Shown one piece after another: positions 25,379 to 33,631 of a stretch of 64,000 nt of DNA. The stretch lies in the NCBI GenBank assembly GCA_027492275.1, contig JAPUFC010000021.1, positions 44,288-108,287 of the forward strand. The letters run 5' to 3'. The translations under genes and the position numbers were made by a program. This DNA is from Mesorhizobium sp. GTDB taxonomy: Bacteria > Pseudomonadota > Alphaproteobacteria > Rhizobiales > Rhizobiaceae. Position 1 is the stretch's first letter. Each line of letters begins with the position of its first letter. The notes beneath the pieces are model-generated. The model saw only the letters and a program-made list of their open reading frames with translations, ran no database searches and was not told where the DNA came from.

Positions 25379-26415
25379 TGCAGCTCCTTCAGCCATGCGG
25401 CGAGCGCGGCGCGCTCCTCGACGGGCAGGCCGAGATAGGCCGGCATCTGGCTGCCCGGCTTGAGCGCGGTGGCATGAGCGACGAAGCGGGCGAGCGTGTC
25501 GGTGTCGTTCCGCAGAAGTCCTGCTCCGATCGTCAGGCGCGAGCCGACATGCGAAAGGTCGGGGCCGGACGTGCCCGCCGCCGGCGTGCCGGCAACGCTG
25601 TGACAGTTGCCGCAACCCTCCCGCATGAACAGGGCCTGGCCGGGATCGCCCGTTTCGGCGGCGGGCGACGGCGCGCGCCGTGCATCGAGCCACGCGTCAA
25701 ACGCGGCCGGCTCCATGACCACGACGGGAAAGGCCATGGAGGCATGCGAGACGCCGCAGAATTCGGCGCATTGGCCGCGATAGGTCCCGGCCTTGGTCGC
25801 CAGCAGCGACAGCCGGTTGGTGCGGCCGGGGATCAGGTCCATCTTGCCGCCGAGCGACGGGATCCAGAAGGAATGGATCATGTCGGCGCTGGCGAGCGAG
25901 AACTCGACGCGTTCGCCCACCGGCATGCGGATCTCGTTGGCGGACACCACGGCCGAACCGTCCGCCGCGTGATAGACGACCCGCCACCAGAACTGGTTGC
26001 CGACGACCTCGATGCGCAGCCCTGCCTGCTCCGCGCCGCCGAACGGGCGAAGCGACGGCATCAGCCACAGCGCGTAGGACAGGAGCGCGGTCAGCACGGT
26101 GACGGGAAACACGACGCCGGCCAACAAAATCACCTTGCCGGCGGACGCCTCCGATACCGGGGCGCGCTTCCAGCGCGACGCATAGAGGGAAAAGCCGACG
26201 ACGAAGGCCCAGATAGCCAGGCCTCCCACGGTCATCACCCAGAAGAGCGTCGCCACCTGGCTGGCTTCCTCGCCTGCCGGGTCTAGAGCGGACTGGATTC
26301 CGCTGCATCCGCTGACGAGAAAGGACGGGGCGCCGACGACAAAGGACGTGGCAAGGACAAGGCAAAGACGATCGCGGCGCAGGCGCGCGCCCGGCCGTCC
26401 ATCCTTCGCCAGCAT
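25375..26415 (-). CDS. cytochrome c oxidase subunit II with fused cytochrome c
   Basis: A 346-residue periplasmic-facing subunit. It has an N-terminal export signal ending in a lipobox-like LVSGCSG, two transmembrane helices, and a cupredoxin domain with the CuA ligands (His in DMIHSFW, then CAEFCGVSHASM). A C-terminal cytochrome c domain follows, with CGNCH and axial Met in GSQMPAY. This is the caa3-type architecture, where electrons pass from the fused haem c to CuA. The ATG at 26415 is the most reasonable start, though the best Shine-Dalgarno-like sequence lies about 25 bases further up, so the start is not certain. Confidence 0.92.
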   Translation of the reverse strand: MLAKDGRPGARLRRDRLCLVLATSFVVGAPSFLVSGCSGIQSALDPAGEEASQVATLFWVMTVGGLAIWAFVVGFSLYASRWKRAPVSEASAGKVILLAGVVFPVTVLTALLSYALWLMPSLRPFGGAEQAGLRIEVVGNQFWWRVVYHAADGSAVVSANEIRMPVGERVEFSLASADMIHSFWIPSLGGKMDLIPGRTNRLSLLATKAGTYRGQCAEFCGVSHASMAFPVVVMEPAAFDAWLDARRAPSPAAETGDPGQALFMREGCGNCHSVAGTPAAGTSGPDLSHVGSRLTIGAGLLRNDTDTLARFVAHATALKPGSQMPAYLGLPVEERAALAAWLKELQ

Positions 26416-26625
26416 GCCCTTGTCGTCGCCGTCGATGCGCCCCTCCCGACAGGATGTGGACCCGTCCTGCCCTGAAAACCTGTCAGCAGGCGGAAGGTTC
26501 CAGCCGTCCCTTGCCGTCGGCGCTTGCCGGGCTTCATCGCGCCGCGAGCGCGGTGCTCTTGAAGCGGGGCTCTTGAACAAGACCTGGAGATTGCCGATCA
26601 TCGGCTTCCGTTCGGAGGACATGGA

Positions 26626-27135
26626 ATGACCGCTGGTCGCGACGTGACAGGATATTCGGCCACGCAGATCGCGCTGCACTGGACGGTGGTCGTGCTGGTC
26701 GCCTTCCAGTTCCTGGCGCATGACGGCATCGAGGCGTCGTGGCGGGCGTTGTCGCGCGGCGAAGCCGCCCCGCCGGACCAGGCGGTGCTGACCTATCTGC
26801 ATATCGGCACCGGCGTGCTGATCGCGCTGCTGATCGCGGCGCGCCTCTATCTTCGCCTGACGCGCGGCGCGCCGAAGCCGCCGGCCGACGAGCCCCGCAT
26901 CCTGCAGATAGTGGCCGAGGCGATCCATGGCCTGATCTATCTGCTGCTCGTCCTCCTGCCTCTGTCGGGCCTGGTGGCCTGGTTCGCGGGCGCAGAAGGC
27001 GCGGCGGCCGCGCACGTCCTGTTCAAAACCGTGCTGCTGGCCGCCATCGTCCTGCATGTCGCCGGCGCGCTGTTCCAACACTTCGTGCGCCGCTCCGACG
27101 TCCTGATGCGCATGCTGCGGCCGCAGCGCGACTGA
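26626..27135 (+). CDS. cytochrome b561-family protein
   Basis: A 169-residue four-helix membrane cytochrome. Haem-ligand His are visible in QIALHWTVV, TYLHIGTGV, EAIHGLIY and IVLHVAGALFQHF. Bacterial b561 proteins move electrons between the quinone pool and periplasmic or superoxide acceptors. It is divergent from coxB, with a 210-base shared control region in which I see no clear palindrome. It ends four bases before the convergent sorbosone-dehydrogenase-like gene. Confidence 0.9.
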   Translation: MTAGRDVTGYSATQIALHWTVVVLVAFQFLAHDGIEASWRALSRGEAAPPDQAVLTYLHIGTGVLIALLIAARLYLRLTRGAPKPPADEPRILQIVAEAIHGLIYLLLVLLPLSGLVAWFAGAEGAAAAHVLFKTVLLAAIVLHVAGALFQHFVRRSDVLMRMLRPQRD

Positions 27136-27139
27136 GGCG

Positions 27140-28636
27140 TCAGTTCGCTCCGGCGGGCGGCGTTGCGCCGTCCTCGGGACCGACGGCGGGGGCGATGTCG
27201 GTCTGGGACGGCATGGTCCCGTCACCGGGCTGTCCGGCGGGAGCCGCCTGACCGGCCGGCGCAACCTCGCCTTCCGTCCTGACCCGGTCGGTCGGGAGGG
27301 GCTCGGGCGTCACCGAACCGTCCGCCGCCGCCACGCGCCAGACGGTGTTTCCGGCGTCGTCGGCGATGAGCAGCGCGCCCGTGCCGTCGATGGCGAGGCC
27401 GACCGGCCTGCCGCGCGCCTTGTCGCCGTCGAGGAAGCCGGTCACCACATCCTGCGGCATCCCGGCCGGCCGGCCGTTCTGGAAGGGCACGTAGATGATC
27501 TTGTAGCCGTTGAAGGCGTTGCGGTTCCAGCTGCCGCGATTGCCGACGAAGGCGCCGTCGCGAAACGCTTCCGGCATGGCGGAATCGTTGGTGAAGGCGA
27601 GGCCGAGCGCGGCGACGTGGCTGGTCAGCGCGTAGTCCGGCGAGATCGCCTTCTGCACGAGGTCGGGACGGGGCGGCACGACCCGCTCGTCGACATGCTG
27701 GCCGTAATAACTCCACGGCCAGCCATAGAAGCCGCCTTCACGCACCGACGTCATGTAGTCGGGAACGAGGTTGGGGCCGAGCTCGTCGCGCTCGTTCACG
27801 ACGGTCCACAGTTCGCCGGTCTCGGGATGGATGTTCAACCCGTTGGGATTGCGCAGGCCGGAGGCGAAGACGCGCGCGGCCCCGGTCTGGCGGTCGACCT
27901 GCCAGATCGCGGCGCGGCCTTTCTCCGCCTCGATGCCCCGCTCGCCGGCATTGGAGTTGGAGCCGACCGAGGCATAGAGGAAACGGCCGTCCGGGCTCAG
28001 CGCGAGGTCTTTGGTCCAGTGATGGTTGATCGGACCGCCGGGCAACGGCGTCAGCACGGAGGGCTCGCCGTCCATCGCGGTCTGGCCGAGCTGGTAGGGA
28101 TAGGCCAGGATCGCGTCGGCGGCGGCGACGTAGAGCGTGCCGTCGTGCCAGGCGACGCCGAAGGGCGAATTCAGACCGGTCAGGAGATCGTGGCGCTCGT
28201 CGACCTGTCCGTCGCGGTCGGTGTCGCGCAGCAGCGTGATCAGGTTGGTTTCCTTGCCGCCGTCGCCAGCCGCCAGGCCCATGATGAAGCCGCGGATGAT
28301 GTCCTTCGGGCGGTTGAGCGGCTTGCCGGGCGGCGCCTTGGACTGCACGACCAGCACGTCGCCGTTGGGCAGGGTGTGCACCGTGCGCGGGTTGGCCAGG
28401 TCTCCTGCATAGGCCGTCACGGTGAGACCGTCCGGCACGGTGGGCGTCTGGCCGTCCTGCCAGCCGACCACCTCGGCCACCTTGAGGTCCGGGACGAGGG
28501 TCCATGCGGGCGCAGGCAGAACAGGATCGGCGCCATATTGCTGCGACAGGTCGAAATCGCCGTTGCTGCAGCCGGCGAGCACCAGGCCGCCGGCGGCGGC
28601 GGCGGACAGGGCGAAAGCGGTCAGCGTCCTACGCAT
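27140..28636 (-). CDS. PQQ-dependent sugar (sorbosone) dehydrogenase-like lipoprotein
   Basis: A 498-residue exported lipoprotein (lipobox VLAGCSN) with a six-bladed beta-propeller like soluble aldose/L-sorbosone dehydrogenases. Visible elements include NRPKDIIRGF, HHWTKDLALSPDGRFLYASVGSNSNAGER, RNPNGLNIHPETGELWTVVNERDELG and HVAALGLAF. The enzyme would oxidise a sugar in the periplasm using PQQ, but PQQ ligands cannot be confirmed by eye. The C-terminal ~50 residues are a Pro/Ala/Gly-rich low-complexity tail. It overlaps the upstream DUF2231 gene by eight bases. Electrons could enter the neighbouring respiratory chain genes. Confidence 0.85.
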   Translation of the reverse strand: MRRTLTAFALSAAAAGGLVLAGCSNGDFDLSQQYGADPVLPAPAWTLVPDLKVAEVVGWQDGQTPTVPDGLTVTAYAGDLANPRTVHTLPNGDVLVVQSKAPPGKPLNRPKDIIRGFIMGLAAGDGGKETNLITLLRDTDRDGQVDERHDLLTGLNSPFGVAWHDGTLYVAAADAILAYPYQLGQTAMDGEPSVLTPLPGGPINHHWTKDLALSPDGRFLYASVGSNSNAGERGIEAEKGRAAIWQVDRQTGAARVFASGLRNPNGLNIHPETGELWTVVNERDELGPNLVPDYMTSVREGGFYGWPWSYYGQHVDERVVPPRPDLVQKAISPDYALTSHVAALGLAFTNDSAMPEAFRDGAFVGNRGSWNRNAFNGYKIIYVPFQNGRPAGMPQDVVTGFLDGDKARGRPVGLAIDGTGALLIADDAGNTVWRVAAADGSVTPEPLPTDRVRTEGEVAPAGQAAPAGQPGDGTMPSQTDIAPAVGPEDGATPPAGAN

Positions 28637-29045
28637 GGTATGTTCTCCATCGTCCGAGCCAGCCGGTCACGATCATCGCCAGCACGGTGACGATCGACAC
28701 GGCGATGCCGTAGGGCATGACGGCGGTCCAGCCGTCCTCCGTGTGGATGAAGCTGTTCAGGGCGGCGAGCAGCATGACGACCATACCGGAGACGAAGGCG
28801 GGCCAGCCGGGCCTGAAACCGCGCACCATGTCGACGAGGATCAGGATGGCCGCCAGCAGCCCGAAGACGAGCCCGGCGAGAAGCAGCCATTCGGAAAAAT
28901 GCAGCCAGAGGAGATTGAGGGTTTGAAGATAGGCGAGGTCGGTGATCACCGTCAGGGAAAAGCAGGCGATCGGGAATGAGAGCAGCCCGGCATGGGCCAT
29001 GTTCATGGCCCACGGCCGGGGCAAAGTAGGATCGTGGTATGTCAT
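28629..29045 (-). CDS. DUF2231 membrane protein
   Basis: A 138-residue protein with four transmembrane helices and the pattern of the DUF2231 family: SFPIACFSLTVITDLAY, where a helix ends in a conserved Asp, and a C-terminal WLGRW. The ATG at 29045 has a near-perfect GGGAGGTGAT site. It is co-transcribed with the sorbosone-dehydrogenase-like gene, as is common in related bacteria, so a membrane-anchoring or redox role is likely but unproven. Confidence 0.85.
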   Translation of the reverse strand: MTYHDPTLPRPWAMNMAHAGLLSFPIACFSLTVITDLAYLQTLNLLWLHFSEWLLLAGLVFGLLAAILILVDMVRGFRPGWPAFVSGMVVMLLAALNSFIHTEDGWTAVMPYGIAVSIVTVLAMIVTGWLGRWRTYHA

Positions 29046-29244
29046 ATCACCTCCCGATGTTCTCACGCTGGAAGCCATTGCGAACGTTCAAGGACTTGGT
29101 CCTGGGGACCTGGTTCCGGGTTGAAAGGTGGGAACAGCCTGTCGCCGCGTTTGTTCCCGAGAAACCGGCAGGCGGAAGCCGCGCTGCCGGCCATCGGACA
29201 TTTTCGCGCGCATTCTTCCACAGGACGGCCCGCACGCCCTTGCC

Positions 29245-29265
29245 ATATGTAATGTTATTACATAT
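29245..29265. promoter_or_regulatory. Zur-type operator
   Basis: ATATGTAAT and ATTACATAT form a perfect nine-base inverted repeat around GTT, containing the core GTAAT-N3-ATTAC. This fits alphaproteobacterial Zur boxes as I recall them. It lies 28 bases upstream of the aztD-like start, so zinc repression of that gene is strongly suggested. Confidence 0.8.
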
Positions 29266-29292
29266 CAGTTCTGGCGTTTGAAATCGCGGAGC

Positions 29293-30507
29293 ATGTGGAT
29301 GAACGGATTGTGGAAGCTCGGAACGGCCTTCGCCGCCCTCATGGCGGTGGCGGGAGGGGCGGCTGCCGAGGAGAAGTTGGCCTGGCGGCTGTTCGTGTCG
29401 GATCACGCGGCCGGCAAGGTCACGGTGATCGACGCGCTGGCCGGCAGGACGCTGGATACGGTGCCGATCAAGGGGCCGGCATCGCTGTATCGCACCGACA
29501 GCGGCAGGACGGTGTTCGCCGTCCAGGGGCCGTCCGGGGTGGTGCAGGCGATCTCGACGGGGATCGCCTTCGAGGACCATGGCGACCATGGCGACATCGA
29601 CGTCACGGCCCCGAGACTGGTCGATCTGGATCTGGCGGGCGGGAAACCCGCTCATTTCGTGGAACGGCGGGGCCGCATCGCGCAGTGGTTCGACGGCGAG
29701 GACAGAGCCCGCTTCCTCGCCGAAAGCGACGTCCTCGACGGCCGCTCCCGGGTCAGAACCGCGAGCGTCTTCGCCGCGCATCACGGCGTCGCCGTTCCCT
29801 ATGGCGACCACGCGGTCGTCTCCATCCCCAACCCGGAAGACGCCGGCAAGCGGCCGATCGGCGCGCGCGTGATCGACTTCGAGGGCAGGCAGGTCGGCGC
29901 GGACGCGCCGTGTCCCGGCCTGCACGGCTCGGCCGGCTCGGGCGACCTCCACGCGCTGGCTTGCGACACCGGCCTGCTTTTGATCCGTGAGCAGGGCGGC
30001 GTGCCGGAGATCACGCATCTGCCCTATGCGTCGTCGCTGCCGGAAGGCAGCTCGTCGACGCTGATCGGCGGCGAGGGATTGCGGTATTTCGTCGGCAACT
30101 ATGGCGCCGATCGCGTCGTGCTCATCGACCCGGCTGCGGGCGCCGATGCGTTCAGGCTCGTCCAGTTGCCGACGCGCCGCGTGCACTTCGCGGTCGATCC
30201 GATCCGCCCGCGCTTCGCCTATGTCCTCACGGAGGACGGGCAACTGCACCGCATCGACGTGATCGACGGAAAGCTCGCCGGCTCGCTCAGGCTGACGGAG
30301 CCTTATTCGATGGACGGGCACTCGAGCGACCCGCGCCCACGCGTGGCGGTCGCGGGCGACCGGATCGTCGTCACCGACCCGCTGAAGGGCCTTCTGCATC
30401 TCGTGGACGCGGAGGGCTTCCGGGCGGCGGGCGAGATCGCGGTCGAGGGCCGGCCCTTCAACATCGTCGCGGTGGGCGGAGCCGGCCAGAGCCACGCGAC
30501 CGAATAG
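29293..30507 (+). CDS. aztD: AztD-like zinc metallochaperone
   Basis: A 404-residue exported beta-propeller protein. A signal peptide (about residues 1-26, ending GGAAAEE) precedes repeated propeller strands (LFVSDHAAGKVTVIDALAGR is a typical blade). A His/Asp-rich loop (EDHGDHGDIDV) matches the flexible zinc-binding loop of AztD, which hands zinc to the AztC binding protein of a zinc ABC importer. No aztABC genes are in the window. ATGs at 29293 and 29299 are both served by GCGGAG. A palindromic Zur-type site lies directly upstream. A strong terminator follows. Confidence 0.85.
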   Translation: MWMNGLWKLGTAFAALMAVAGGAAAEEKLAWRLFVSDHAAGKVTVIDALAGRTLDTVPIKGPASLYRTDSGRTVFAVQGPSGVVQAISTGIAFEDHGDHGDIDVTAPRLVDLDLAGGKPAHFVERRGRIAQWFDGEDRARFLAESDVLDGRSRVRTASVFAAHHGVAVPYGDHAVVSIPNPEDAGKRPIGARVIDFEGRQVGADAPCPGLHGSAGSGDLHALACDTGLLLIREQGGVPEITHLPYASSLPEGSSSTLIGGEGLRYFVGNYGADRVVLIDPAAGADAFRLVQLPTRRVHFAVDPIRPRFAYVLTEDGQLHRIDVIDGKLAGSLRLTEPYSMDGHSSDPRPRVAVAGDRIVVTDPLKGLLHLVDAEGFRAAGEIAVEGRPFNIVAVGGAGQSHATE

Positions 30508-30526
30508 CCGCTCCTCCCGAGCGCCC

Positions 30527-30558
30527 GGCGTCCGGCTCGCGCGAGCCGGACGCCTTTT
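30527..30558. terminator. strong rho-independent terminator between aztD and htpG
   Basis: GGCGTCCGGCTCG and CGAGCCGGACGCC form a perfect 13-base-pair stem with a two-base CG centre, followed by TTTT on the plus strand. It lies between the two convergent genes and can end aztD transcription; for htpG on the minus strand it lacks a T-run but may still block read-through. Confidence 0.85.
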
Positions 30559-30580
30559 CGCGCCGCGGTCGGGGTCGCGG

Positions 30581-32476
30581 CTAGGACGTCGCGTCCGGCA
30601 CGCCGCGCACGATCAGCCGCGCCAGCCGTTCGGAGAAGGCGCGGGCATCCAGCGGCCTGTCGCCGTCCAGCACGCGCGCCTCGTCGTAGAGGAGATGGGC
30701 GACGTCCTGCCTGAAGCCCAGGTCCGCCTCGCCGAGCCTGGCCAGCGCCGCGACGCGTTCGTGCCGCGGGTTGATCTCCAGGACAGGTTTCGCCGCCTTG
30801 TCGAGACGGCCTGCCGCGTCGAGCAGGCGCTCGAACTGGCGGTCGGGAGCGTTTTCCGGGGCGACGAGGCAGACGGCGCTCTCGGTCAGCCGGTCCGAGG
30901 GCCTGACGTCGGAAACGGCGTCGCCGAGCGTGGTCTTGACGAAGGCCAGGAAGGCGGCGATTTCCGGGCTGGTCTTGGCGTCGGGCTTCGCCGAGCCGTC
31001 GAGCAGCGGGATATCCGAAAGGTCGGGCGCTCCCTGCGTCACCGACCTGAACGGCTTTCCCTCGAATTCCGGCGCGACGCTCGTCCAGAAACTGTCGACC
31101 GGATCGGTGAGCAGCAGAACCTCAATGCCGCGCGCCTTGAAGCCTTCGAGCTGGGGCGAGGCCTTGAGCCGGTCGCGATCGTCGCCGGCCATGAAGAAGA
31201 TCGCCTTCTGTCCTTCCTTCATCGCCGATACGTAGTCGGCAAAGCCGCGCAGCCCCTCGCCGGAGGCCGTCGACCGGAAGCGCGCCAGCTTGAGCAACTG
31301 CTCGCGCCGCTCGTAGTCCTCGTAGAGGCCTTCCTTCAGGACGATGCCGAAATTGTCCCAGACCCTGGCATAGGCGTCCGCATCGCCGTCGGCCAGCTTG
31401 GCGATATCGCCGAGAACACGGTTGGTCACGCCCTTGCGGATGGCGGCCAGCAGCGGGCTCTCCTGGATCATCTCGCGCGAGACGTTGAGCGGCAGGTCGG
31501 CGGAATCCACCAGTCCGCGCACGAAGCGCAGGTAGCGGGGCAAAAGGTCGGCGTCGTCGGTTATGAAGACTCGCCGCACATAGAGCTTCATGCGTCCCTT
31601 GCGGTCCTGGTCGAAGAGATCGAACGGACGCGATCCGGGAACGAAGGCGAGAACGCTGTATTCGTGCCGGCCTTCCGCGCGGAAATGGATCGTTGCGGCC
31701 GGCTCGTCGTACTGGCCGGCGAGGCCGCGGTAGAAATCCGTATAGTCCTCGGGCTTGATCTCCCTCTTCGGCCTGACCCAGAGCGCCGTGCCGTCGGCGA
31801 TGTCGCGCGCCTCCGCGCCGGGCTTCTCGACCAGGGCGATCGGCACCGGCACATGCCCGGACTGCGACTTCACCAATTGTTCCAGCCGGTAGGGCTCGGC
31901 ATAGGAGGCGGCGTCCTCCATGAGGTGGAGCACGACGCGGGTGCCGCGCCGGGGCGCCTCGTCCAGCGTCGCCGGGCCGATGTCGAAGGAGCCCTTGCCG
32001 TCGGACGACCAGCGCCAGGCTTCATCGCCGCCCGCTTGGCGGCTGAGCACGTCGACCCTGTCGGCGACCATGAAGGCCGAGTAGAAGCCCACGCCGAACT
32101 GGCCGATCAACTGCGCATCCTCGCCGGTCCTGCCGGACTGCGCGCGCTCCATGAAGGCGCGCGTGCCCGAGCGGGCGATGGTGCCCAGCGCCTCCGCCAT
32201 CTCGTCGCGGCTCATGCCGATGCCGTTGTCCTCCACGGCGAGCCTCCTGCCCTCGGGATCGGCGGAGACGGTGATGCGGGGCCTGGGATCGTCGCCCAGC
32301 AGTTCGGGCCGGGCGATCGCCTCGTAGCGAAGTTTTTCGCAGGCGTCGGCGGCGTTGGAAATCAGTTCGCGCAGGAAGACGTCGCGGTCGGAATAGACCG
32401 AATGCACCATCATATGGAGCAGCCGCGAAACGTCCGCCTCGAAGGTTCTGGTTTCCGTCGTGTCCGTCGTCGTCAT
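30581..32476 (-). CDS. htpG: molecular chaperone HtpG (Hsp90)
   Basis: A 631-residue Hsp90 protein of normal length. The N-terminal GHKL ATPase is clear (LRELISNAADACEKLRYEA, VEDNGIGMSRDEMAE, GQFGVGFYSAFMVAD), the middle domain contains RRVFITDDADLLPRYLRFV and LNVSREMIQ, and the C-terminal dimer domain is complete. It refolds and remodels client proteins under stress in the cytoplasm. The gene stands alone; I see no clear heat-shock promoter in the 150 bases upstream. Confidence 0.97.
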   Translation of the reverse strand: MTTTDTTETRTFEADVSRLLHMMVHSVYSDRDVFLRELISNAADACEKLRYEAIARPELLGDDPRPRITVSADPEGRRLAVEDNGIGMSRDEMAEALGTIARSGTRAFMERAQSGRTGEDAQLIGQFGVGFYSAFMVADRVDVLSRQAGGDEAWRWSSDGKGSFDIGPATLDEAPRRGTRVVLHLMEDAASYAEPYRLEQLVKSQSGHVPVPIALVEKPGAEARDIADGTALWVRPKREIKPEDYTDFYRGLAGQYDEPAATIHFRAEGRHEYSVLAFVPGSRPFDLFDQDRKGRMKLYVRRVFITDDADLLPRYLRFVRGLVDSADLPLNVSREMIQESPLLAAIRKGVTNRVLGDIAKLADGDADAYARVWDNFGIVLKEGLYEDYERREQLLKLARFRSTASGEGLRGFADYVSAMKEGQKAIFFMAGDDRDRLKASPQLEGFKARGIEVLLLTDPVDSFWTSVAPEFEGKPFRSVTQGAPDLSDIPLLDGSAKPDAKTSPEIAAFLAFVKTTLGDAVSDVRPSDRLTESAVCLVAPENAPDRQFERLLDAAGRLDKAAKPVLEINPRHERVAALARLGEADLGFRQDVAHLLYDEARVLDGDRPLDARAFSERLARLIVRGVPDATS

Positions 32477-32627
32477 TCAGAATTCCCACGCAATTGTTGC
32501 TCCGGCCGGAAGCTCGGGTCTCCCCTGCGCTGCCAGCCTGGAACAAGGATATCGTGGCGGCGGGGCAAGGCAAAGAGCGTCGCGGCGTGCCGCGACTCTG
32601 CCTGGACTCGAACGGCGCGGCTGCCGG

Positions 32628-33572
32628 TCACCCCGGCCGATGGAGGTCGCGCAGGGCCGAGACGATGTCGTCGTTCGCCTGCCTTGCGGTCGTCGAGATG
32701 CCCTCCATCGCGATGAAGCCGTGCGGGAGGGCTTCGTAGCGCTTCACCCGCGCGGGCACGCCCGCCGCCTCGAGCAGGGCGCCGTAGGCTTCGCCCTCGT
32801 CGCGCAGCGCATCGAGGCCGCCCGTGAGGATGAAGGCCGGCGCGGCACCCGCCAGATCGGCGGCGCGCAGGGGCGACAGGCGGAAATCGTCGCGGTCGTG
32901 GCCGGCGGCGTAGAGGTCCCAGAAATTCTCCATCGCCGACCGCGTCAGCATCCCCTGTCCGAAAGCGCCATAGGAGGGCGTGTCGAAATCGTGGTCCGTG
33001 ACCGGATAGATGAGGATCTGCGCGGCGATGGGAATGCCCTGCCGCGCGGCCAGGATCGCGGCGACGGCGGCGAGGTTGCCGCCGGCGCTCTCGCCGATCA
33101 CGGCCAGCGGCCGGGCGGCGCCGTCGGCGCGGCATCGCTCCGCCGCCCACCGGATCACCGCCATGCAGTCGTCCAGAGCGGCCGGAAACGGATGTTCTGG
33201 CGCGAGGCGATAGTCGACGGAAGCCACGGCGAAGCCGGAGCGCGCCGCCAGCAGCCTGGCATAGGCGTCATGCGAGGCCACCGAGCCCCGAACCCAGCCG
33301 CCGCCGTGGAGAAAGACGGCGAGGCCGGTCCTGTCCGCGCCGGGATGGTAGAGCCGCACAGGCACCGTGTGCCCGCCGGCGTCGACGGTGAGGTCCTCGA
33401 CGCGCGGCAGGGAGGGCCCCTCGCTCAGCAGCGTCTCCATCAGCCCCGGCACCTTGCGCGCCGCCGCTGCCGTCGCGGCGGTGACGGGCACGAATGGGAC
33501 CCGGCCGCGCTGCTCGATCAGCCGCAGGACTGCCGGCTCGATGGATGTCGGTCCCGTCGTCTCGAACGGCAT
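32628..33572 (-). CDS. alpha/beta hydrolase of the hormone-sensitive lipase (HSL) family
   Basis: A 314-residue esterase. Family IV motifs are clear: oxyanion-hole HGGGW, nucleophile GESAGG, catalytic Asp in LTGGLDALRDEG and His in ALPHGFIAME. It lies 59 bases downstream of a HapE-like Baeyer-Villiger monooxygenase on the same strand. This pairing is common where the oxygenase turns a ketone into an ester and the esterase splits it; that coupling is inference here. GGGAGG precedes the ATG. It ends the first minus-strand unit of the catabolic island. Confidence 0.9.
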   Translation of the reverse strand: MPFETTGPTSIEPAVLRLIEQRGRVPFVPVTAATAAAARKVPGLMETLLSEGPSLPRVEDLTVDAGGHTVPVRLYHPGADRTGLAVFLHGGGWVRGSVASHDAYARLLAARSGFAVASVDYRLAPEHPFPAALDDCMAVIRWAAERCRADGAARPLAVIGESAGGNLAAVAAILAARQGIPIAAQILIYPVTDHDFDTPSYGAFGQGMLTRSAMENFWDLYAAGHDRDDFRLSPLRAADLAGAAPAFILTGGLDALRDEGEAYGALLEAAGVPARVKRYEALPHGFIAMEGISTTARQANDDIVSALRDLHRPG

Positions 33573-33593
33573 GAATCACCTCCCGGCGGGAGG

Positions 33594-33614
33594 GCCGGGC
33601 CGCGACGGCCCGGC
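33594..33614 (-). promoter_or_regulatory. intercistronic hairpin
   Basis: GCCGGGCC and GGCCCGGC form a perfect eight-base-pair stem around a five-base loop, lying between the monooxygenase stop and the esterase ribosome binding site. A second short palindrome (CCTCCCG/CGGGAGG) overlaps that binding site. They could modulate translation or mRNA decay of the esterase; no T-run is present. Confidence 0.4.
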
Positions 33615-33631
33615 AGCCAACTCAGCCGCCC

